Assembly (NCBI GenBank): GCA_015680685.1
Contig: MNCI01027502.1
Location: 343,559 to 407,558 of the forward strand
From: Gnetum montanum
Taxonomy: Eukaryota > Streptophyta > Gnetopsida > Gnetales > Gnetaceae
Reading direction: 5' to 3'
DNA length: 64,000 nucleotides
The position numbers were made by a program, and so were the translations under genes. Positions within the stretch are counted from its first letter, which is position 1. Each line of letters begins with the position of its first letter. This document shows, piece after piece, positions 35,423 through 47,347 of the stretch. A model generated the notes under the pieces. That model was given only the letters and a program-made list of their open reading frames with translations. It was not told where the DNA came from and made no database searches.

Positions 35423-36144
35423 GGGTTTACCCATGGTAAACCTATCATTTTCACCATCAGAGCTAATAGTCTTTTAAGTGTAGTGCAACCAAAGTAGAGT
35501 GTATCACCCATAGAGCATATCACCCACAAACTATGATAGTGAAAGAGTGAGAGCTTGATAGTGAGAAAATGCCACATAGGAGTGAGTGTAGACACCCTGG
35601 CCTTGCCAACATCAATCAAGGTGAGTGCACCCTATGAAATCTCCCTAGGATGCACATTGAAGAGCATTAAGAGGCATCATCTACAAGGTAATCCATCATG
35701 CCCTACCCTCATAATTTTTGGGTTTTGGGATGGCCTACCATGGGCAAGGACCACTGCCACTGCTACTGTGGCTAGGAAGGGTGCATGCATCATAGGTCTT
35801 TTTTTTTGTTATTTTCTAAAGGGTTTGAAAGTGTACTGCATTGTGGTGCTAGGCAAGGGTTTCATCATGGGCTTCTGGGTCTCAAGCATCATGGGATGGG
35901 GCAAGGTTTTTATTGTGTCTCGCAAGTAGGATGGGGCAAGGGTTTTAAATGCACCACTTAGCGTAGTGGCATGTAGGGAGTTTTGGGTGCTCTACGTTCC
36001 ATGTCACATAATAGGGGTGTTTTTTTTTGCGTTCTATGTGGCGAGATCTATTGTCAAGCATTGGGGTATCCCTAAGAGTGTGACAAAGAAGTTAGAAATT
36101 TTTTTGAGATTGCTACATTTTTCACTTGGAAAATTTCACATATT

Positions 36145-36500
36145 TTGATGCTATCACGCTTCATGGGAGCATGACCAACACTTGGAAACTTTTGCACATT
36201 CTAGAATTGTCATGCTTCTTGGGAGCATGACCAAGACTTGGGAAAATTTTCCAAATTTTGGTTAGTCAATTTCAACTGTCATGCTCCGTGGGATCATGAC
36301 AAACACTTGAAAATTTTGTGCAAATTTTTCTATTAGATTGTGCAATTATCATGCTCCCTGGGAGCATGATCTATACTTTGAAAACTTCACATTTTACTAA
36401 TTGTTCCATAGCTATCATGCTCCCTAGGAGAGTAACAAACACTTAGAAAAATTTTGTGCAAAAAGTGTTATGCTCTATGGGAGCATAACCAACAATTAGA
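36145..36500. repeat. Palindrome array (CATGCTCCCTGGGAGCATG) in intron 1
   Basis: Six or seven units of about 60 bp, each with a hairpin of arms TCATGCTCCC and GGGAGCATGA. The unit at 36349-36369 is perfect around a single T. Spacers resemble ACACTTGGAAAATTTT. Related half-units occur at 44733-44790 in the leader of copy D. Confidence 0.85.
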
Positions 36501-38563
36501 AAAAATTTCAAAATTTTTGTTTATTATTTCATGCATGTTTATCTATGAACTTTGTTTTTTATTATCCTTTTTCTGATACTAACATTTTCATTTTTGTGAT
36601 GCTGCAGGGTCTTGTTGAAACCTGCCCTGGTAGTGATTGAACTAGTAGGGATCTTGTGCTGTATGAGCAATCCTATGCCTAATGTCCCTACACATCATGC
36701 ACGTGTAGGACACCAGGTAGTCTAGTTTTGGGAAAGTGCACAGGCATTCTTGGAATTTCTACTTTGCAAATTCAGTGTGATAATATGGTCACACTTGTTT
36801 GCTAAAGTGGCAGATGTCCTAGTTGAAATGTTTTTACTTGAGGAAAATTGAGGCATCTTAAAATTTATGTTGGATTAACCTATTGAAGGAAAAGGAGAAA
36901 GAAGCTCAAGTTAGTGCTCAAAAGGTCTTAGACCCTTATCTTGGATCTTGGATATGCTAGAGTTCAAGTGCTACCATAAATACAACACGATGTTCATTGC
37001 CCACCATGTGGGCATGACCTTCTAGACCCCACCTAGAATCATCTACTGCTCTAGAGGTGAGTCCTATTATGATGATGGAAATTTCATTTTTCTTTATTTT
37101 GTATGACTTTGAATGCTTATTTCCTTTTTATCCATCACCAGATTCTTTATTGATGAAGATGGTCTTCATGATAGAGAAGGGTCATTATCCCTAGTCAAAA
37201 TAGCCCTACATGAATTCTCATCCACTAAGAATATGCGTGCTAGTGTCATAGGGAAAATTGGAGTAGATATGAGAACTTACCTAACCAAGTACTCCAAATC
37301 CTACATGAAGTGCCAAAATCTTAAATGGTTAGACGATGAGTGGGCATCCCTCTGGATATCCACTATGGAAGAAGTTTTAGTGTGTGCTAGGTAAGTTGTC
37401 ACCCGTTTAGTTTATTTTTGTGCATTTTTTTTATTTTTATGTTTCCATCACGTTGCTAACTCTATGTTTACTATAGTAGCAACAGAGTCTAGGGAGGTCA
37501 CAATGATTATCTTAAGATGCATTGAGGCTAACCTTCTTTTCAAGTATGGCAAAGTTGATAGTTCACAGCGCTACTTATGCCACAAGGCCCCAACAAGAAT
37601 TACCCAAAATGTTGAACAAGCTAGGCTCATGGACCTCTTTTTTGCTATGAACCCAAGCATCCTGACAACAGAAATGATTGCCCTTGTTGACTCTTTCACA
37701 AAGAGTGCTGATTGTTTCTGCATGTGAGTTCATAATGTGTGGATGGGCTTGGAGATCATAGACGATCTCTTTGTAGATATCTTTAGTATCCCCTTTAAAG
37801 GTTTACCTATAGGTGAAAAGACTAACAAAGACCTAAAACATAGAGGGGACATTTAGGAGTGGCTAGGCACTGAGAAAGGCCACAAGAGCATCCCTATGAA
37901 GTGGGTGAAATTGATAGTGGCCCAACACATCTATCCTGTCTTTCAAGCTCATGCATTCTCCAAGCTACTTTCCCATTGAAAGATTCTTGGGGTAGAGCAA
38001 GCTTGGGTTATGAGAGATGTGGTGGAGGAAGGGACACAATAAAATTAGGTCAAATACCTTGCTAAGGGCCTATGAGCTAAAATCATCAAAATTCATGGCA
38101 ACCTTGAAGCATGCTCTCATATACATTTTGCCTTTTTTATTGCATGCTTATGTAGGTTTGTGGAATTTCTAGTGGTCCATGAAAATGGCATACAGATGGT
38201 GCCAGGTCGCACTAAAATATCCAAGCCATGGATCTACCATCTATTCCACACAACATGGTCACATGACCCCCCAGAGGCCATTACTGAGTCCTTTTCTATA
38301 ACCACCAAGGACTGGGTAGGACCGTCCTACTATATGCCTGGTAGTGCTGGACAGGCTCCTCCCATGAACATAGGCAATGCAGTGAGAGGGGCATGACTCA
38401 TCATTGAGATAGTGTGATCAAAGTTACAAATCAAGAAGCCTCACCCCACAGAAGTGCCCATGCATGAAATTGAAGAAAGGGACAAAAAACTACATCTTAG
38501 AGTAAATAATGCACAGTCATAGTTTGCTAGTAAATGTACATTATTTAGTAGATTCACTTTTCT

Positions 38564-38567
38564 TATA

Positions 38568-38603
<36 letters not shown>

Positions 38604-38607
38604 TGTA
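38564..38607. repeat. (TA)n/(TATG)n microsatellite
   Basis: TATATATATA followed by about eight ATGT units, inside an intron of the antisense gene of copy D. Confidence 0.92.
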
Positions 38608-40374
38608 TTTTAGGGAGATGTTCTAACTTTTTTTTTATGAAACGTAGGTAAGGAGGAGGTTGCTACGATAGAAGAAGAGCCCTCAGGAGAAGAGAAGTCC
38701 TTAGCTGAAGATGTCCCTCAACCTGAGGGACACATAACAAACAAGCATGTTGCCAAAATCTTGAGGTAGCTTGAAGAGGAGGGGCTACAATTTGAGGATG
38801 GTGAGTTTGATCATTTGTTTGAAGGCATGCAGATGGGTGATCCCCCTACTCTCACCCCTGAGGGTTTGCTGGGTAGAAGCTTTGCATTGCCATTTATATT
38901 ATGCCGCTAAATGTCAATGTTAAAACTTTTTATGTTGCTACTAAATGTCATGAATCTTCATCCACTTTCTACTCACAATCGTGGGTGAAAACCCCAAACA
39001 AGTTTACCTTCATGCAGGGCATAGTGGATGATATGATTGATCATTTAAAGAAAATAGATCTTGAGATAGGTATATTTGGACTATTACATTTTTTATGTTG
39101 TTTTGTTTTTTCCTTTGTATTATAACTAACATTTCCTCTCTTTGGTGTAATAGCCTCATGACTTAAATGGGTTCCATGAAGAGCAGTTGAAGTTGATGCT
39201 ATACCTGAGCTCCCTCTTGAGGTAGAGGAGGTGCCTCATCATATATATGATGAGGCAAGTAAATGCACACTACACTTAGCATGATCACTGTGGGAGTGTA
39301 GGCACATAAATGAAGACCTTTGGAAATGAGCATAAAAACTCAAAAAGGAAAAGGCCAGCTAGGCAACTAAACTAGAAGACTTGCAATCACGGTATGACTT
39401 CTTGATAGCCCACGATAAATCAAATGGTAGCTAGGGTATGGCTATAATTGACTATGCCATATATTGGTTGGCCGTCAAGGGTAAAAATGAGGCTACACAT
39501 GAAGTTATTGAGAAAAGCTTGTATATGGATCTCTTGGCTCAAAAGAACCAAGATTGGAAGGATTATAATGCAAATGTGTATGAGTGGGAACAAACTCAGA
39601 AGAACCACAAGCATCAGTATAAAATGGAATGTGCAGCCTATCACAAGAAATACTGAGATGAATCTGTGGAATGTTGAGATTGCAATTTGTTCCTTGATGC
39701 TATTAGTGCAACACAAGCTTATGATAGGTTTGCTAAAAACTTGATGGTTAGTGAGTCCCCTAAAAGGGAAATTGTTATACCTTACAAAGAAGTTACATCT
39801 ACTACATTTTCTCCAAGGCTATCTGTATGGATGACTGTGGAGAAGGGGAAGATCCTAGTAGGCATTGACTTAGGAGAGGAGGATTTGGAAAACATGACAG
39901 AGGAGGAAATCCTCTAATGCTTGGAGTCTGGCCTTAATAGGATGCCCTTAGACATAGATGTAGGCCCATCTCAGGTTGGTTAAATTTACTTTATATTGCA
40001 ATGTATTTTCAGAAGTTATCCTTTTTATTGACTAATTTATTGTTTTATTTTCATTTTGTGTAGGATTTAGGTGGGAATGCAGGACCTAGCGAAGCAGTAA
40101 ATGAAGATGAAGGGGAAGAGCCTTAGCTTCGCATTGATACATTAAAGTTTTTGAGATGTAGCCCTGTTATTGGGAAAGTTTGGATTTTTTGATGGGGATG
40201 TATCCCCAAACTATGTATTTTGTTTACAATTTAATGAAAAGCATGATATTTATTTTATTTATGTATTAATCTCTGGCAATGTCATTTTAACTTATATTTT
40301 AGTTAATCTCCCTTTAGAATTTTCTATTTTCTATTTATTTTTTTTTGAAGAAATTAGGCCCCTTGTGGGCCCCC

Positions 40375-40605
40375 ATATGCTAGTTTAAGACCGTTACAAG
40401 CCATTGTTTAGTTTAAGGCCATTGCAGGCCATTGTTAGTTTAAGGCCATTGTGGGCCATACTTCTCTTGGAAGAAAGTTGATTGCCAATTTTAGGCCTTG
40501 GTAGGCCATGCAATAGTTTGAGGCCATTTCAGGCCCCATACACTAGTTTAAGGCCATTGCAAGCCCCATACTATAGTTTAAGGCCATTTTGGGCCATGGT
40601 GTAGT
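40375..40605 (-). repeat. TTAAACTAG-type repeats between antisense gene and protease, copy D
   Basis: About seven units of 30-35 bp. On the + strand the core is TAGTTTAAGGCCATTGCAGG, so on the minus strand it is GGCCTTAAACTA. It matches the block at 9950-10115 in copy E. Confidence 0.8.
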
Positions 40606-40758
40606 TTCTTCTTCTTCTTTTGTTCCGTTATATATATATTTGTTTGGCTAAGCAAACACATAACTATTGCAAGAAGTAATCAAACTACAAAATGAAACTA
40701 TACAAAACAAAAAGGACTAAAGACAAATAAAAAGAAAAGAGCAAGTTAGGGACATGCC

Positions 40759-42239
40759 CTAATCATGTAGATGTTTCCTAACCCAATGTGGGTTAGGTGA
40801 TGTGTAGGGCTTGGAAGACACAGGATGATATTCTCCTTGGTCATCATCCGCCATCAAAAAAGGCAATTCTTCCCATAGAGTTTCTTCGTGGAGATCATTC
40901 ATTTTACTTGGTTCATCTATCGAATAACATTAGATTTTGTTGCAAATAGGTGGTGCATCTTTAGAGACTTCTATCTCTAACCCTTGCTTAGTGTCTATAT
41001 TATTGATAGCCCAAGGGGCTATGTCATCACCAAAGATTACCACTTCTCCATCCACATAAGGTAAGTGGATCTCTTGGTGGATTAGTAAAGAGATATCCTT
41101 TAATTGGGCTAACAAAGATCTTCCTAAAATTAAGTTGAATCCAAGCATCTCTTCAACCATAATGAATTGTAAATTAGTGGGGAATTGATCCCCTACCATG
41201 AAATCAATGGTAACTATTCGCTTGACCACCATGCATGCCCCATTGAAGGACTTTAAAAAAGTCATCATTATTGGCCTAATTTGATCAACTAGGCCAAGCT
41301 TATTGACAATGGAAAATGGGATAACATTGGTTGTTGCCCCATCATCGACATGTACCCTATGAATCTTGTACTGATCCACGTGCATTGTTATGAACATAGG
41401 TGCGGTGGTTACTTGACCATTTTTTGAGGTTATCTTTAATGGTTTCATTGTGAAAAGTTAAGAGTGTAGGCCTTGGTTCTTTGGTTTTAAGTAGAAGAAT
41501 TATGGCATGAATGGACTTTTCTTATGCTAGCATGTCTTCTTTAATAGGAATGGATGCCAACATGCAAACCAAAGCCTCACGATGTGTAGAAGAAGTCATT
41601 ATTAGATCATCTTGGCTCAAAGTTGTATTCTTCTATTTTAGAGCCTGCTTTACCTATGTGAGTGTGTCTATAAAATCTTGTCCACCATCTAATTGTTTGG
41701 TGGTCTTTATTCCTTCCACAAACCCTAAGAGATGGATTTCTTAAGGAAGAGGAGACTTGGCTTTTGGTTCAGCAGTGGGCTTTTGAGCCTTGGGGGTTAT
41801 TTGTTGCGCATGCATGTCTATCTTGGCTTTAAACAATGGTGCCATGGGAACTTCTAATAAGGGGGTAGGCTTAGGGGGACCTAGTTTAGTGCATTTCCTA
41901 GTCATCTTTATTAGCTAGATTCTCATCACATTTTTTCAGGTGAGAAAGTTGTGATGCAATCCCAACCACCAAACTCTGGGTATATGGAGGATTTGTTCAT
42001 TTTGGCACCGTTATAACAAAAGGTGCTTGGGTTGTTTCTGCAACATGCTATAAGGCCCTAACCACGAAAGATGTCATAGGTGCTCGAGATGGTACCTTGA
42101 TGACAAAGGAGGCCTATGGCCTAGTTTCCATCAAAGCTTTAGCGCCACTAGAGGGTACATAGACTACAAATGATTCCTATCTTGCACCATCAGCAACATT
42201 GATAACATTAATGGTATATCCTGCACCACTCACATTTAA
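40759..42239 (-). pseudogene. pro: Protease and end of gag-pro, copy D
   Basis: The 172-residue stretch at 41448-40930 is fully open. It holds ITSKNGQVTTAPMFITMHVD, then VHVDDGATTNVIPFSIVNKL (active-site segment, DDGA instead of D-T/S-G), and GFNLILGRSLLAQLKDISLL (conserved ILGRxWL segment, Trp changed to Leu). Downstream the frame goes through EELPFLMADDDQGEY to RKHLHD and TAG at 40761-40759, matching the end of gag-pro in copy E. Upstream (42239-41450) is a low-complexity linker in the same gag-pro polyprotein, with stops. No RT follows; the next element sequence is the repeat block and then the antisense gene. Confidence 0.85.
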
Positions 42240-44562
42240 TGGATCTTTATAAATGTTCATGGACTAGTTCTTTGGCTAGATAGGATTATTGTCATCAAGG
42301 ATTAGCTTGCCTTGGTTGATCATGCGCTAGATATCATCTTTTAGTGTTAGGTAGTAATCTATATCATGGTCATGCAAATGATGATAGTTGTAGAACCAAT
42401 ATAGTATAAAATTTTTGGGCACTAGAGGCTCATTGGGCATAGCCACAAAGGGGTCTTGGAGGATCTCACAATACCTCTCATGATGTTTAGAAGCATCCTC
42501 TGACATTTTCTTATGTTGAATACGCTTGACACTAAGTAGTTGATACAGAAGTTCTGATGGCTTAATTGGAAAAGGGGTATATTTTGAGTAATCCTTGTGC
42601 TCAAATTTTGGCCTTGGTGGATTTTGCCCTGTAGTTGTTGATGATGCAAGTTGATAGGTTCCCCCATTGCTAGAGCTTGACTTTTTGTTGGTAGTGGTTG
42701 GGGCCTTAGGTGCCTATTTGTTGTTGTTAGGCTTGGCTTCATTAGCCACAGCTACCACACTGGTTGTCATGGCTTTTCCCTATTTCTTATCTCTTTTTTC
42801 ATGTGCATTCTTATAGGCTATGTAAGTTGAGTCCTTGCTAGCCTCTACCACATCTTGTATGTTCTTTGTTTGAGTAAAGGCTTGGCTAAGGGAGTGTAGG
42901 GCTAAATAATATAGCTTGGATTTAATGAAATAATTTACAATGCCCTTAAAAATGGCTAGCAAGTGGATTTTAGCAATGGACTCATGAATCTCATTTAGAG
43001 AGGTGCTCGAACATTGTATGAATTTTTGCACAGGTTCTAGTGCTTCTTGCTCAACATTCATAAGCTTATCCAGAGTGGCTTTCGACTTCAAGTTGTACTT
43101 GAAGTGGGTTATGAACTAACTTAGCAACTCCTCTAGAGTTCAAATGGAAGTGTGAGGAAGTTTGTGATACCAATCTAAGGCTTTCCCAGTTAGAGACATG
43201 GTGAATATATGAATGATCGTGTGTGGCCATGGTTGCAACAATAAAGACTTAGAACGAAAAGTGACTAGGTGGGCATTTGGATCACCGTTTCCATTGTATT
43301 TCTTAAATTGGGGAAGTTGGATTCTAGGAGGCAATGTGAGTAGAGGGCGGTAGGGTTAATAAGATCATCCTAATAGAAGTCCATTATGTGGACTATTTCG
43401 AAGCTGGTGGATTTAAGCTACTTGACTTGCTCAATGAGGGTTTGGATGAGCTAGAACACTTGATCTAGACTCAGGGATGTTGCAAAGGGTCACATTAGTT
43501 GTATTGTTGGTGGTTCCATCAGAGTGGCTACTATCGATGGTGCTATTGGCATGGCTATCAACCCTGTTGGGGGTGCTATTAGAGTAGCTCCCATTGGTGA
43601 TGCCATTGGAGCAGCTACTAGCCTCGTTGGTGGTGTCACCAAAGTGACTTCCATTGGTGTTGTCGTTACAGCAGCCCATAGTCCCATAGTTAGTTTTGAC
43701 ATATGTGACACTTGATACATTTGTGGTTGTATATACAATAGCATCTGGGAAAATTGAATAGTAGGAAAAAGTGTTGTTTCCCACCATGTAATTGAGGTTG
43801 GAGCTATTGTTGGTGGTGGGACTCACATAAAAGGGATAATGGGAATAGGACTTGTTTGTTGCTACGATATGGGAATAGTATGCACATATGGAAATGTTGG
43901 CATCATAGACACTAGCTGCAAAAATTGAGCATATTACAAGGAAGTAATAATAGGAAAAGAGGAAGAAGGCCCTACATTCTATTACATTGTCAACATTTGG
44001 TGGCTACCTACCACCGAAAAAAGTTTGGATTCCATAAGTGTCATAGTCATCATGATGGAGGTAGAAGACTATGACTAGTGTGATTGGAACACAGAGGTAA
44101 ATGGTGGGGTTGAGGCATAGAGTGGGCCACCATCATCAAAATGGGATTCAGACTTGTCTTGCCCATCTTGGAGGGGCTCGTCATAGTGGGATGCCACGTC
44201 TTACTCTTTTGGCCCAATCATCAAGATATGTTGATCCAAAATCCATTGGAAAGGTTTAGCGAGTGGTATAACTACGTCAAGGGTGGAAAGAAACTCATGC
44301 CCATTTCGGTGGATAATTTCAAAACTATGATTTTCTTTCATTTCCTGGAAGTCCAATGGTAGGCCCACCTACATATCTTTGTACACAAAAAGTTGTATTG
44401 TTCTTCATCAAGTTCCATGTGTTTAGGTAATTGGTGTCACTATCTAAGAGACTAGAATTGTGGTCACATTGGGCTAGGTGGTTACTCAGCATCCACCACA
44501 TGTTGAGCAAGGTGGGCCACCTCCAGGCTCAGGGTGACGACCAAGGTGTTAATAGGGCTCAT
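42240..44562 (-). pseudogene. gag: gag, copy D
   Basis: A possible start is at 44562 (MSPINTLVVTLSLEVAHLAQ), then a long N/S/T-rich spacer with repeated DGTTNNTTN-like units (43826-43431). The capsid core at 43334-42780 reads PRIQLPQFKKYNGNGDPNAH, then TGKALDWYHKLPHTSI, then SKATLDKLMNVEQEALEPVQ and KGIVNYFIKSKLYYLALHSL. The knuckle-like segment near 42400-42290 reads WFYNYHHLHDHDIDYYLTLK, followed by MINQGKLIL. These are standard gag features of Tat-like Ty3/gypsy elements, and the same order is seen in copy E. Frame breaks occur near 43340 and 43100. Confidence 0.8.
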
Positions 44563-45017
44563 TTTCGTTTTATCAGAAAAGACGTGAGAAGAAGAGAAAC
44601 TTGAAAGAAATGTTCAAATGTAGTAAATTTTAAGCTAAAATGATTAAACATGCAAACTATAAAGAAAATAGATAAAAAATGGCTAATTTTGAAAATGCTG
44701 CAAAAATAGTTATCTTTGTTGTTACACTTTTCATGCTCTATGGGACTATTACGCTGATAGGGTTTTCATGCTCTACATAACACTTAGAGCTTGATGCAAT
44801 GGACAATTTGGGCTTTCTATCCTATAGGATAGTAGGGGAACCATCAACTGGGACCAATCTACACCAACCAAAATGTAGACAAATCATGCACTGGCCTATG
44901 ATCTAGCTACCGCCATAGTAGGTCCATAGGGGTATTACATCTACACTAGCTTATTGTTAGTGATGGGGGTACAAAAAGCATGTGGGACTACACATGGCAC
45001 ATAGAAGGAACAGGGAG
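44563..45017 (-). other. 5' leader of copy D
   Basis: Non-coding sequence between primer site and gag. It contains two TTTTCATGCTCTA half-units related to the palindrome array at 36145-36500. Confidence 0.5.
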
Positions 45018-45035
45018 GTCCTCCTTCTAGTGCCA
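45018..45035 (-). promoter_or_regulatory. Primer binding site candidate, copy D
   Basis: On the minus strand TGGCACTAGAAGGAGGAC lies five bases (GTTTT) inside the LTR end. A TGG start and this position are as expected for a tRNA primer site. The tRNA cannot be named with confidence. Confidence 0.6.
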
Positions 45036-45633
45036 AAAACTATGATGTCCAAAAATGTCAATGGTTGGAACATCAAGAGGTCATTGGGCATATAGCCTAA
45101 CCCCAAGTCCATGGGAGGATCATGCTAGAGAAAACAGAAATGGGGTGCCCTAAATGGTCTAGTCGATCAGACAGGGACTTATGTGATGTAATAATAACCA
45201 TTTGCAAAAGCTTGAAAATAGTATTGCAAACAAGAAAACATGTGTATTAGTAGTAGAAGACAGGAAATTATGCTCAAATTCGAAGCAAAATGTTGAAGAA
45301 AAATAAAACAAGAGTTTAAGTAAAGAAATGCACCACCCTAAGATTGGGGAACATAGCTCTTGATTAAATAGTGTATAGAACTAGTACACAGTGTTAGACA
45401 AGAAGAACAAGACAACATGGTAGTGTGATCATAGTCTCTAGGATGTTGCAAACATGGTGTTGGTAGTTGCAAGAGGGGATGGACCTGTCAAGCTTACAGT
45501 TGTCACACTGTGCAGGTGTTGGGTCACAGTGCTCAAGTGTGGGAGTGATGAAGATGCCAAGAGCACTCTAATGTATGATTCTTAGGATGATTTCACTAAT
45601 CATCATCCACCTCTAAAATGCTGATTATGGGGG

Positions 45634-45641
45634 TATTTATA
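45634..45641 (-). promoter_or_regulatory. TATA box in LTR
   Basis: TATAAATA on the minus strand (CCTTATAAATACCCCC), matching the other family 1 LTRs. Confidence 0.65.
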
Positions 45642-46821
45642 AGGCTAGGGTTGACGTGAGATGTGGACTGAATGCCATGTGGCCTAGGTCCCACATAGCA
45701 TGGGTGTGAACAAGCCACGCTAACATGCTACGCTCAAATTTTCAAGCTCTACAAGATAGGAATAGGAACTAAACATCTACCAAATTGTGACCACACCACC
45801 TAGACTATATATGCCAAAGTTCAAGAGAATACCATGTACCTATAAACAATGCCAAAAACAAGTGCAACTTAGAGCCTATGCTCCCAGACTAAATCTTCCC
45901 CCTCTTCTGAGTAGGATCAAGCATAGGGATAATTTTGGAGATCAATAGGGGATGAAAAAATAAAGAAAATTGCTAATCTTGATAGTCATAGGGACATCAA
46001 AGCTAAAATGAAGGTCGATGTCGAGTTCTGCAAGCTTCTGGAGGCATTCAGAGGCATTTCCCAAGTGTCATGTTATCTATGTTGCATAGTGTAGCAAAGT
46101 GTAGTGTGAACACATATAAAATTTTTGCAAATTTTGGCTTGTCATGATGTCTACACTGTGTAGCATAGCAGAGTGTAGCACCCATATTTTGATGAATTTT
46201 GCTAAAATTTGCAATGTTTCTTCATGGAACACTAACCACTTTCTAGGGGTGAAGTAGGATAGGCAACCTCAAAAGCTAGAAAATTTCCAAATGCATCTTC
46301 CTTGCCTAGATAGCTTGTTAGACTTTTGGTCCAACACTTGGAAAAATTTGAGCTTTGAAACTTGTGCTATGCTATCTACGTTGTGTAGTGTAGTAGAGTG
46401 TAATAGGCCTAAAAGATAGAAAATTTTCCGAACTGTTTTGTCCATCCTAAGCACTTTTGACAACTCCTAACTTGGCACTTGGGTGGATTGGCAACTAGGA
46501 CATGTGTCAAGCTAGGCAAGATAAAGATCTTAGCAAGCTTGATGGTCTAGGAGATAGAAAATTTTCCAAACTATTTTAGTCCATCCTTAATGCCCCTTGA
46601 CCACTTTTGGCTTGACATTTATGCAAACTAACCTTGGAAACATGTGCTATGCCAGTTGTGCTGGCGAGCATAGCAAGTAGACTTATAAAAATTTTGGACT
46701 CCCAATGTGCTACGCTATCTATGCTGCACAATGTGACACCATATTTAGAGAAATTTTGTCCAAGTTTTGACACTTGACAAATCTTCCATTGAACTATAGA
46801 AACATGAAATTAGTGGTGTTT

Positions 46822-47347
46822 TACCATGATTGCTACTAAATTTCTGAAAAATTCTACCATTTTTTGAATGCTTTTGGTGACCAAAATCTACAACATATGA
46901 CGAACCAACATTTTTTTAATTTTTTAGGCATGAAATACCAATGTATTTGGCATTTTCACCATCCAAAAAGTGTAGCATATCAACCACCAACATATTTAAT
47001 GTTTCTTATCAAACTTGATGGAACATTTGGGATATTTTCATGGCTTAAATTTTGACACATATGCCACCAAATGTTTTTGGCCTTTTGCTACCAAATTTGC
47101 CAACATATTTATATTTTGTTACCAAAATTTGGCAACATAGTTACATTGGCATAAATGAAATTCTAGCTACAAATTCCATCTTACATATTGAAGAAATGTT
47201 TAAAATTTTGTAAGAATAAGGCTACGAGATACAATTTTTATTGGAAAATAGGAAATTATATATACCTTTAAATTTCCACTAAATTACAATGTAGATTCTT
47301 AGTTTTGAGGTTTTTTCATGAAAAATGTAAAATTTCTTTGAGATGTA
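46822..47347. mobile_element. 526-bp insertion in the LTR, origin unknown
   Basis: The LTRs at 28699 and 45041 align up to TAGTGGTGTT and again from TCATTGGCTCC. Between these points this LTR has 526 extra AT-rich bases with several ACCAAA...TTTGGCAACAT-like motifs. No terminal inverted repeat or clear target duplication was seen. It splits the hairpin at its left arm. Confidence 0.6.

Larger units (their letters stand above)
35569..40126 (+). pseudogene. Antisense FCP1-like accessory gene, copy D (most complete)
   Basis: Multi-exon gene running against its host element. Exon 1 is 35569-35620 (MPHRSECRHPGLANINQ, donor AAG-GTGAGT). Exon 2 is about 36609-37056, with LVGILCCM, FLEFLLCKFSVIIWSHL (36742-36793) and NTMFIAHHVGMTF...TPPRIIYC. 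Exon 3 is 37142-37390 (FFIDEDGLHDREGSLSL; introns 37057-37141 and from 37391). Exon 4 starts about 37480 (LMDLFFAMNPSILTTEM). Another starts about 38158 (ITESFSITTKDWVGPSY), then about 38647, then about 39165 with helical stretches (AQKNQDWKDYNANVYEWEQT). The last starts at 40064 and ends EGEEP-stop at 40126. Exon 2 matches FCP1/NIF HAD phosphatases (xxGVLC, FL...F.V.IWS, NT.LIDDSP..), but the DD pair is AH. Stops break it. Confidence 0.7.

Noticed and set aside
35966-36148. 60-residue + strand frame before the palindrome array
   Set aside because: It falls in intron 1 of the antisense gene and has no partner in copies A or E.
36145-36500. Hairpin array considered as a CRISPR-like array
   Set aside because: Spacers are similar to each other rather than unique, units vary, and the setting is a plant retrotransposon.
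43524-43715. Repetitive + strand frame rich in Gly/Ala/Val
   Set aside because: Opposite strand of the N/S/T-rich gag spacer of copy D; its pattern comes from the same trinucleotide-like repeats.
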